Part shown: piece after piece, positions 49,201-56,436 of the stretch
Numbering within the stretch: the first letter of the stretch is position 1
Layout of the letters: every line of letters begins with the position of its first letter
NCBI GenBank assembly: GCA_033557835.1
Contig: JAWQRO010000112.1
Location: 1 to 56,436, forward strand
DNA from: Helochares maculicollis
Lineage: Eukaryota; Arthropoda; Insecta; Coleoptera; Hydrophilidae
Length of the DNA stretch: 56,436 nt
Direction: 5' to 3'
Notes under the pieces: model-generated
Seen by the model: the letters and a program-made list of their open reading frames with translations, nothing else
Database searches by the model: none
What the model was told of the DNA's origin: nothing
Program-made: the position numbers and the translations under genes

Positions 49201-49830
49201 TATTGTTCGAGGATGAAAGAAGGCTTAGGTGAACTGTTTTAATTGCCGAGCGAAGCATGACAAAGAGTTTTGTTTTTCTGTTGCGTATATTATTGAGTTT
49301 TTGATAAATTGTTTGTACTTAGAATTATTGATAGACGTTGAAAACTCAGGTTGACGCTTTTATATGCCCAGCGAAGCGAGGCAAGCGTGTTGTTTCTGGA
49401 GGTAAAAACTTAGGTTGACTGTTTTAATTGCCGAGTGAAGCGAGGCAAAGCGTATTGTTCGAGGATGTAAGAAGGCTTAGGTGAACTGTTTTAATTGCCG
49501 AGCGAAGCAGGACAAAGAGTTTTAGGTTTGGGAGTTAAAGTCTGCACTCTTGATTGCAGAAGGAAGCGAGATGAAGAGTTTTGTGTTTTCTGTTGTGTAT
49601 ATTAGGAAGTTTTGACGAACTGTTTGTATTACTAGTCGTTAAAAACTCAGGTCGACTCTTTTAAATGCCGAGCGAAGCGAGGCAAGCGTTTTGTTCCTGG
49701 AGGTAAAAACTTAGGTTGACTGTTTTAGTTGCAGAAGGAAGCAAGGGAAAGAATTTTGTTTTCTGCCTTGGAAATTAGTCATCTTTTGACGAACTGCCAA
49801 CCGAAGCGAGCGTATTGTTTCCTAATTGAG
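46218..49830 (+). repeat. Family C array, ~65-bp units with higher-order structure
   Basis: Several dozen copies of a unit of about 65 bp: the 17-nt hairpin GCCGAGCGAAGCGAGGC (first at 46218), AAAGCGTATTGTTCG, GGATGTAAAAAGCTTAGGTT, GACTGTTTTAATT. Units start for example at 47165, 47230 and 47295. A variant block (CGAAGCAGGACAAAGAGTTT, TGCACTCTTGATTGCAGAAC, TTTTTCTGTTGTGTATATTA, TGACGAACTGTTTGTA) recurs near 46550, 47370, 47755, 48180, 48945 and 49500, giving a higher-order period of several hundred bp. The reverse complement of the linker contains TCAACCTAAGC, the family B box. Confidence 0.95.
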
Positions 49831-50361
49831 TAATTTAGGCTGATTGTTTCAAGAGTATTGTGCTTGAATGTTAACAGCGTAATTGAGATACGTAATTAAG
49901 TTATGTTACATTTCGATTTGTTTTCTTTAATTTGGGTTATGGTTAAATTTTTGAAATCTCAAGCCCTGAGATTTGCTATATGTTTTAACAGACTCTTGAC
50001 GTTTCGTTTTTCCGGTTTGTGAATTAGACAGTTGTTGGAGAAGTGTTTGAGCATTTACAAGCCGGCTATGATAACGTAAAAAATTCGTTTGGGGGAGCAT
50101 TTCGTTTTAAGGCCCTGAAAACTTAGCAGACGCTTTAATCGAGGCAGATGCTCCACGCGGATGAAATCTCGAGGGCATTTTGAAGACACATCGCATGTAA
50201 TTCGATAATAGGGCCAAAATTTTGCAAAAGCGATCACACAGTTCGGTAAAGAAATTGTAGTTGGGGATGGACGCTACCGATAATTGCACGCTTTAAAAAG
50301 ACCTCAAGTCCAACTTTGCCGGAGTCATTAAATTAATCAATGTAATAAAATGTTGACTTAC
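49831..50361. other. Spacer between family C array and the divergent promoter
   Basis: Nothing recognised apart from the start of a likely intron on the minus strand (see the exon at 50362). Confidence 0.45.
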
Positions 50362-50419
50362 TTGCTGTAGCTTCGATACCAGTAACACTTTTCACAAAAC
50401 TTCACACAACAAATACTGA
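50362..50419 (-). other. Possible non-coding first exon, minus strand
   Basis: On the minus strand an arthropod initiator-like TCAGT (plus-strand 50415-50419) is followed by about 55 nt and a consensus donor GTAAGT (50361-50356). No ATG frame of note lies inside. The arrangement fits a short 5' UTR exon of a transcript divergent from TBC1D15. The 72-nt exon at 38.8 kb on the same strand is a candidate partner. Inference only. Confidence 0.35.
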
Positions 50420-50994
50420 AACCGACGCCGAAACTTTTAGTCCGTATTTGCGAAACGTCAACAATAAACGGAGGCATTTGTTTTTCACGATGCAAAGCGA
50501 TCTGGACCGACATAAATGTGCGCGCCTGTGATTCAATTTTTATACGTTCTTATAGCAAATAAAAACAATCCTAGCGTAATACAATAGTCGTATTTTAAAC
50601 AGAAATAGTTTTTGAGTAGTTTTTTATACAATAGTAGTGGTAGTGTCATCTGTATGAGGTAGTATCTTTTAAATGCGACGCTAATTTCGACCGGGGACGC
50701 AAAAAGGTCTCTGCAAGTTCGCACGAGATGTCTCTCACATACAGCTCTCTACTATATTACAACCGAATTTATTTACGTCTCTCTAACCAGATTCCTTGCT
50801 GTCAAACGAAAATGTCTCATACAGTATTTGTCACGAAACGAATATTTGTTTACCAGAGACACAACAAATAAAAACCTACTCGATAAAAAAAAGTACACCC
50901 TACATTGTTACAGTGAACTGATATGTGATACATTATTTCATCAGCAGATATTTAAAATGCGCAGTTCTTAGTTGTTAATAAATAAACAACGAAA
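50420..50994. promoter_or_regulatory. Putative bidirectional promoter and TBC1D15 5' UTR
   Basis: About 575 bp between the minus-strand initiator-like site and the TBC1D15 ATG. The immediate leader of TBC1D15 (AATAAATAAACAACGAAAATGG) is A-rich with a good insect start context, A at -3 and G at +4. No TATA box is assigned with confidence. Confidence 0.45.
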
Positions 50995-53285
50995 ATGGAA
51001 GACAATAGTGACCCTGCAATGGAAATATTTACGCAAGATGGTGTTTACCTCACCAGCGCTCCCGCTATATATATGCATTATTGCAGCACTTCGGGCACCT
51101 TATACCTGACGGAATACCTCAATTCCAACAAGGCTCGATACGTCGAGTGGAAGCCCAACGATGTAACGATCGACTCCGAAATACAGGAACAAGAGTGGGC
51201 CGTAGTCAACACGGTAGAACGAAGAACCCGAACACTAAGCGGAGCGAGCGATGTAGGCAACCGACCCAAAAACATCAAAATTAGCTTCAGCGACATCAAG
51301 AGTTTCAAAGTCACGAAGAACAATCAAAAGCTGAGCTTCATCGATGGAACCGGCGAAATCCTGATATCGTTCTTCTTTCAACACGGCAACTGCAGCAGCT
51401 TAGTCGGAACGATCAAAGGACTAATGAGGACCATAGCTTCCAAACGGGACAAAAATCTATTCGTTATATGCGACATAGATAACCACATTAACAAGTCCTT
51501 CGCCGAACTGAAGCTATTTGAAGAAACGTACAGCACGTTCGGCTGGAAGCTCTTGAGGAACTTCCAAACACGGCCTTACGAAACAACAATGGAAGCATTC
51601 TCGAAACTCACTGATTATGGTAACTATCTTTGGACTTACTATTTCCTGCAGTTTCTTTTAGGTAAATTAAAGCGGTTTGAGCAGCAGCGCCTGAAATGAA
51701 GCCAAAAGCTTTTGGCCTGGCGCTTAAAATCAAAGCCGATACGGCATTTCCGGCGCTGCTGCAAATTGTACCGTCCCAAATTTAAATAACGAAACCATGC
51801 CGGCAAGAAGCTCGCCAATTACATGATATCGTTTCAGTATATAGAGGCCCCGATGAAGAAAATCGAATACCCGACGAAGACGTGCGCGAGCTGCTCAATA
51901 GGAGCATGACCGAAACGGACCGAATAACGACTGCGCAGACCCACGGGGAATATGAAGTGATCGCGCATATCCCGAAATTGTCGCCCCGCAAAGACTTTCC
52001 TCGCGGATCTCCACTATCCATCGATCAGTGGAAATGTCTGCAGGATTACGAAGGACGAATCGAAGACATTGAAGCAATCAAACTAGTCATATTCAGAGGG
52101 GTGAGTTGTGTGACGTTGCTTTACTGATCCATGCGCTGACATGTAAACGATTTTCAGGGTATTTGCCCCGCGCTTCGGAAAGAAGTGTGGAAGTATTTAC
52201 TGGATTACTATCCCTGGGATAGTACCAGTGCCCAGAGGCAAAACTTGATGAAGCAGAAGAGCGATGAGTACTTCATAATGAAGCTGCAGTGGAGGAGCAT
52301 GACCAAGCTGCAGGAGGAGAACTTTTCGGACTACAGGGACCGGAAGAGTTTGATCGAGAAAGACGTAAATAGGACTGATAGAACGTTGGACTTTTACGCG
52401 GGCGACAACAACCCGAACTTGCAAACCCTGTCGGATATACTGATGACGTACGTCATGTACAATTTCGATCTGGGCTACGTGCAAGGCATGAGCGACCTGC
52501 TCTCGCCTATACTTCACCTTATGGAGAACGAAGTGGACGCCTTTTGGTGTTTTGTCGGCTTCTTGAAAAAAGTTGTAAGTGCTGCCCCTTCGATCGTAAC
52601 CTGCATGACTTTGATTCGTTCGTGCTTTCAGAGTATGAATTTCGATATCGACCAAGCGGGGATGAAGCTGCAGCTGTTGGAGCTCCACACTTTGTTGGCG
52701 TTCGTGGACCCGGAATTGGCGAATTATTTAGATAAGCACGACTCCGGGAACATGTTCTTTTGTTTCCGGTGGCTCCTCGTCTGGTTTAAGCGGGAATTGT
52801 CGCAGGATGACATTCTCGCTTTATGGGAGGTGATGTGGACGGGTATGCCCTGCCAAAACTTCCACCTGCTTATTTGTTTAGCGATTCTAGATACCGAAAA
52901 GGAGACTCTCGTGGAAAATAACTACGGATTCACTGAAATTCTTAAGGTAAGCGTCCGAGTTGGAGGGTTTGTGATGGAAAATCGTCGTGACCTGAAATAT
53001 ATTTTTCGTTTGCAGCACATAAACGAGCTCTCGGGGCATTTGGACATCACGGCTATTTTAAACAAAGCGGAAGGGATATACCATCAGATAACGGAAGCCG
53101 ATCACCTGACGGACACAGTTCGGATGGTTTTAGGGTTGCCTATCTTAGAGAGCGAGGCAACCGGCACAAGCACCCCGCAGCCTCATAATGCGTATGATAA
53201 TAGCCAATCGTATTCCTTAGAAGACGTTAACTTTAGCACCGAAGAAGTAGAATTCGAACGAGGGTTAAACGGTTCATTTCTGTAG
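50995..53285 (+). CDS. TBC1D15: TBC1D15/TBC1D17-type Rab GTPase-activating protein
   Basis: A Rab GAP; in animals TBC1D15 acts on Rab7 at late endosomes, lysosomes and mitochondria. Five exons: 50995-51619, 51838-52100, 52158-52574, 52632-52946, 53016-53285 (629 residues; usual family size 630-700). The first join is phase 1 (completes a V codon before YRGPDEEN), the others phase 0. Residues 1-210 match the N-terminal Rab-binding domain (TQDGVYLTS; EWAVVNTV; AFSKLTDY). Residues about 297-560 are the TBC domain: FRGGICPALRKEVWKYLL, catalytic arginine finger in IEKDVNRTDR (R368), glutamine finger in YVQGMSDL (Q405), FCFRWLLVWFKRE, ALWEVMW and NFHLLICLAIL. Both catalytic residues are intact, so it should be active. 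The acidic, S/T-rich tail is family-typical. Donors are GTAACT, GTGAGT, GTAAGT and GTAAGC; acceptors are TTTCAG (three) and TTGCAG. No clear AATAAA follows the stop; AATATA-type signals occur near 53394. Confidence 0.97.
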
Positions 53286-54295
53286 TAAACAGTTGTGTTT
53301 ATGATGAATATTCTCACCTTATCAAAGTTGTTTTGGCGGCTCTCTTTTATTGATTGTCTAACAATGATATATTTTTGTATTGTAACTGTATTATAATATA
53401 TATATGAATATACTATACTTATCCTTTATAAAACTTTATATTTTATGTATGTTGTAATTATAACGGGTTTTTAAAAGCTAACGTCTGTTGGTGGTTTCAT
53501 TCGCTTCACCCTTATTAGACTTGCGGCGGAACGAAGCGCGTAACGACCAATTTCAACCATATTTGGTGAGTTAATTGTGTATGTTAGGGGAATAGGGTGC
53601 CTTAGACTATTGTAGAATGTTCAGAATTTAGGCTTAACGCAAGATCGTAGTCTTTTATTTCAGCGGCGCTTCCGTCCTACGAGCTTGGATTTGCAATAGT
53701 GATATTTTGGATGTGTTTTACTTAACCGTTGGTTGTTTACTGCGATTACTGTGTTTCGATCATGTAATTTAAAGTGTTTTCATAATGTAAACTTCATTTG
53801 GACATTTCGATGGTTGCGTTTTCAACTGTCTATTTTTATACGTCCTTCGATTGTTTCATTTTGTGCATTTGTTTACACATGTTTGTTCACCGACTTGACT
53901 TCAACAGTCTCGAAGTAGTTGAATCGGTGTTGGAACGTATCCCTAGATGTCATACGGGACCTGAGTTTCAAACCGGGAATGGCTAGAAACTCAAATTTGG
54001 CGCTTTCGTTTATCGTACGTAATTTTTGACGCATAATTTATGTATCTATAAACACTTAAATGGCATTCAATTCGATTTATCGTTATTAAATATAGAGACA
54101 TCTACTTTATTATCTACTGTTTGTATGAAAAAAGCATTTAAAGTTCATTTTCATGTCAAGGGCAGGTGCAATGAGGTCAATGCAAATGTTTACAAAACAA
54201 TATTACGACGTGCTGCCTACGAATAATAGCTCAAAATCTAGACCGCGTATCTCCTGCTGTTTGAATTAGACAGGTACTCATTGTAAAATGCCCAG
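53286..54295. other. Intergenic region between convergent TBC1D15 and MPC1
   Basis: Holds the TBC1D15 3' UTR (AT-rich to about 53460) and about 800 bp in which I see nothing further. Frames on the plus strand (53733-53986 and 54026-54226) look like chance. Confidence 0.5.
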
Positions 54296-54301
54296 TTTAT
54301 T
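54296..54301 (-). terminator. Polyadenylation signal of MPC1
   Basis: AATAAA on the minus strand, 21 nt downstream of the MPC1 stop codon. This implies a very short 3' UTR. Confidence 0.7.
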
Positions 54302-54322
54302 CATAAACAAAGTTACAGGTAA

Positions 54323-54670
54323 TTATTTTGTGGGGGCGTAATCTTCCTCCTTGTAAGCACTTGCGTCCCCGTAATTGTATTTGAGGAATCGAAAATACTG
54401 AAGGAGTTGCACACTCTCGTTAGTGAAATGGCAGGCAAACAGCAACAAGTTCTGTGGCTTGACTTTCCACGCGAACCTCATGAACATAATCGAGTAAAAG
54501 ATGAGGGCAAAAGTCATTTTCCCACTAATGAACTTCGGATGTTTTTGGGTGTCAGCAATCGCCGCCAACGGAATGCCCCAATTCGCCACCGGGCCCCAAA
54601 AATGGGTGCTCATTAAGTACTCTCGAAACTCTTTGCTCTTGAACTGACTGAAAAATTTTCCCGCGGACAT
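54323..54670 (-). CDS. MPC1: Mitochondrial pyruvate carrier subunit 1
   Basis: MPC1 pairs with MPC2 in the inner mitochondrial membrane to import pyruvate. The complete frame has 115 residues (family about 105-125). Residues about 11-37 hold the signature SKEFREYLMSTHFWGPVANWG, here split as SKEFREYL and MSTHFWGPVANWGIPLAA. Next are KFISGKMTFALIFYS with MFMRFAWKV, and PQNLLLFACHFTNESVQLLQ, the conserved second and third hydrophobic segments. The N-terminus is short, basic and amphipathic, as usual. ATG at 54670-54668; no upstream in-frame ATG fits the family better. There is no intron. It converges with TBC1D15. The tail (YKEEDYAPTK) is acidic and not conserved. It looks intact and functional; no frame damage. 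Confidence 0.97.
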   Translation of the reverse strand: MSAGKFFSQFKSKEFREYLMSTHFWGPVANWGIPLAAIADTQKHPKFISGKMTFALIFYSIMFMRFAWKVKPQNLLLFACHFTNESVQLLQYFRFLKYNYGDASAYKEEDYAPTK

Positions 54671-55015
54671 ATTGACGAGGTAATTTCGAGCCGAACTCGT
54701 TTTACAAAGCTAACGAAATTGAATGATCTACAAAAATTTTGACAAGCACGTCAACTTATTTAATAGTCCGAGCGTCCAAATAATCTTCTCTAACTATACT
54801 TCCCTGGCATAAAGGTCAAAGTCAAAGAAAGTCAAAGGTTTGGACGTCATTCTCAGCTTGTCACGCGGAGTTTTCGAGCTTGAAAACCAGTCAAATTTAT
54901 AATATATAGAAAACAAAGTGACTTGACTGACTGCTCGACTGACTCATCAACGCCGAGCCCAAACCGCTGAGCCCAAGACAGTGATATTCTTTAGACGCAT
55001 TGCCTTAATGAGCTA
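54671..55015 (-). promoter_or_regulatory. MPC1 5' flank
   Basis: Presumed 5' UTR and promoter of MPC1. TCAAAGTCAAAG-type direct repeats occur at about 54817-54840 and GACTGACTG steps near 54921-54945. No individual element can be assigned. Confidence 0.35.
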
Positions 55016-55019
55016 GGCA

Positions 55020-55800
55020 ACGAATACGGACGGACTTTCCAAAATTCCGTTTCTAAGGGGGTGAAAATAGGGGTTGAATTAATTTTTAATGGGTCCCATA
55101 TCTCCAAAACTAGAAATGCTACAGACATGAAAACTTCACTACTACACTTGTCGTCCAAAATTAAGAGACCCATGTTTGGCCGTTTTTCAAAATTTTAATT
55201 TCCAGAAGGGTAGATCGGGGGTTAAAATTTTTCCTGTACTTCAAACACCAACAGCTCAAAAACCAATAGTGCTATCGATGTGAAATCAACTGTGTTGGCA
55301 CTCCTTTGAAAGATGAGAAATAAGTGGTGCCTTGTTTCACGAAAATTCACCCCCTGGAGGGGTGAGGGCTGGTTTGGTCGAAGCCTCGCTACGTCAAACA
55401 CCCTTTATGCTAGAGCTGAGAAAATCGAGGTACAGACTCTCCTTTAAAATAAAAAAAATACGTGTTTCGCCGTTTCTCAAAAATTTAATTCCTAACGGGG
55501 TTGAGGGATGCTAACTGATTTTTCTTATAAAAGTGTCCCTAATTTATAAGCCGCTGATAGTAGAACCGAGAAATTTGGTGTGCGGATACCTCTTTAATAA
55601 TAACCAGACACGTATTTTTTCGTTTCGCGATAGTTCAACTAAGGGGGTGTAAAGGGGTGGTTTTAAAAAACCGATATTTACAAAGAATTGCAACTACAAG
55701 CGACCAATTTGAGATTATAATTTTTCTAGCAAGTAACGAACGACCAAATCGACTGTCTTTCCACCCCTCAATGCGCAAGGGGATGAAAAGACATGAAGGA
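55020..55800. repeat. Degenerate ~150-bp tandem repeat
   Basis: About five diverged units. Recurring landmarks are a G-rich box (AAGGGGGTGAAAATAGGGG near 55055; AGAAGGGTAGATCGGGGGTT near 55204; GGAGGGGTGAGGGCTGG near 55356; ACGGGGTTGAGGGATG near 55495; AAGGGGGTGTAAAGGGGTGG near 55639). Others are TTTCTCAAAATTTTAATTCC-like stretches and CTCCTTTAAAAT/CTCTTTAATAA. The copies are old. No coding capacity. Confidence 0.75.
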
Positions 55801-56255
55801 TTTTAAAACTTAAGATTAACGCGGGAGAGTTGAAATTCGCTATAATTTCGTTTTAATCAACAGGCGGCCTTGCCGCCGTTACAACATTCAGGTGAAAACA
55901 ATTGCAAGAGGAAGAAGAATTAGAACTGTCAGTTTAATTCTCGAATTAATTTTGTGCGTCAAGTTTTGAATATTGCACTTAAAGTGAGTAACGAACTTTA
56001 TTTGGTGTATTCCGTTGTTCAAAATGGATTAAGTGGCGCTAAAAGTTTCGCAAGTGGTCCTTACGCGATACATGGTTAATTAGGGTTATTGACTCTATCT
56101 TTCGAAGACATTGTGATGCTGTTCCGGAAAGCCCAAAGTAAGTAGAAGTTGATTTAATGGCTCACAACGATATTTTCAGTATCTCGAACTCTGAAACGCT
56201 TTAGCAACTCCTGGTTTTTCTGCACATGCATTATTATTCAAGGGTTAGACGCTCA
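55801..56255. other. Intergenic DNA
   Basis: Nothing recognised. Confidence 0.45.
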
Positions 56256-56261
56256 AGAACA

Positions 56262-56300
56262 AGTGTGTGTGTGTGTGTGTGTCTGTGTATGTGTGTATAT
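56262..56300. repeat. (GT)n microsatellite
   Basis: Imperfect GT run ending in TATATAT next to the mariner end. Confidence 0.95.
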
Positions 56301-56305
56301 ATGTA

Positions 56306-56436
56306 CGAGGGTTGTCTGAAAACTTTCCGACCTAACAATAAAACAAGTAGTTTTTTTTCAAATTCATTTTTATTTTTCTATATAATCTCCTTTTACATCT
56401 ATCCACTTTTCCCAGCGATGCTCCCACCTCTCCAAC
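56306..56436 (-). mobile_element. Mariner-like DNA transposon, 3' end, cut by the window edge
   Basis: A TA dinucleotide (56304-56305, the expected target duplication) is followed by CGAGGGTTGTCTGAAAACTT, a typical mariner terminal inverted repeat start, then an AT-rich leader and the antisense transposase C-terminus. The rest of the element lies beyond the right edge. Confidence 0.85.
56370..56436 (-). CDS. Mariner transposase, C-terminal fragment
   Basis: Minus-strand frame of 21 codons plus stop, open to the window edge. It reads RWEKWIDVKGDYIEK then TAA, the standard C-terminal tail of mariner-type DDD transposases (RW.KCI...GDYFE in relatives). No damage is visible in this short piece, so activity cannot be judged. 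The stop lies 64 nt inside the terminal repeat, as expected. Confidence 0.85.
   Translation of the reverse strand, partial: LERWEHRWEKWIDVKGDYIEK

Noticed and set aside
50655..50664. TGAGGTAGTA, identical to the first ten bases of let-7
   Set aside because: Sequence after position 10 does not match and no precursor hairpin with a complementary arm is visible.
52197..52688. 163-codon minus-strand open frame
   Set aside because: Shadow of TBC1D15 exons 3-4 on the opposite strand.

Overview
This is a eukaryotic, insect-type window: AT-rich, three recognisable protein-coding genes, GT-AG introns (several of only 57-69 bp), and about 40% repetitive DNA. The genes are dachshund (dac, first coding exon only, minus strand), a TBC1D15-type Rab GAP (complete, five exons, plus strand) and the mitochondrial pyruvate carrier subunit MPC1 (complete, single exon, minus strand). 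A holometabolous insect, perhaps a beetle, is my guess from protein style; the sequence does not fix the species.

Layout. 1-32698 is downstream of the dac exon-1 splice donor. No further dac exon was recognised, so it is most simply the start of a very large first intron (over 32 kb). It holds three blocks of repeat family B (3.9-5.8, 14.4-16.3, 16.8-17.5 kb), several arrays of family A (8.3-10.6, 18.1-18.6, 27.8-30.4 kb) and a composite array (21-23.7 kb), separated by unique AT-rich DNA. dac exon 1 and its GC-rich promoter lie at 32.7-33.8 kb. Upstream of dac (34-50 kb) are three compact family A elements (34.5, 35.4-36.2, 39.1-40.2 kb), a 435-bp tandem repeat (42.6-44.3 kb), a small inverted pair (45.1 kb) and the long family C array (46.2-49.8 kb). 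From 50.4 kb comes a likely divergent promoter, TBC1D15 (51.0-53.3 kb), convergent MPC1 (54.3-54.7 kb), a degenerate 150-bp repeat (55.0-55.8 kb) and the 3' end of a mariner element at the window edge.

Main observation. Families A, B and C, and the otherwise unrelated 435-bp repeat, are all built around the same kind of DNA mini-hairpin: a C-GAA-G triloop (GCGAAGC, or its complement GCTTCGC). In family A this grows into a symmetric 29-nt hairpin on one strand only, made of Watson-Crick steps alternating with tandem G.A/A.G steps. In family C the same architecture gives a 17-nt hairpin. Families B and C share the flanking box TCAACCTAAG, and the composite array contains A, B and C modules in one unit of about 345 bp. 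Family A arrays are placed head-to-head around a homologous core, so complete copies look like foldback elements with tandem-repeat termini. No transposase was seen for them. These structures are read directly from sequence; their mechanism and function are inference.

The three genes have unrelated jobs (retinal/limb transcription cofactor, Rab7-type GAP, mitochondrial pyruvate import) and there is no operon-like logic between them.
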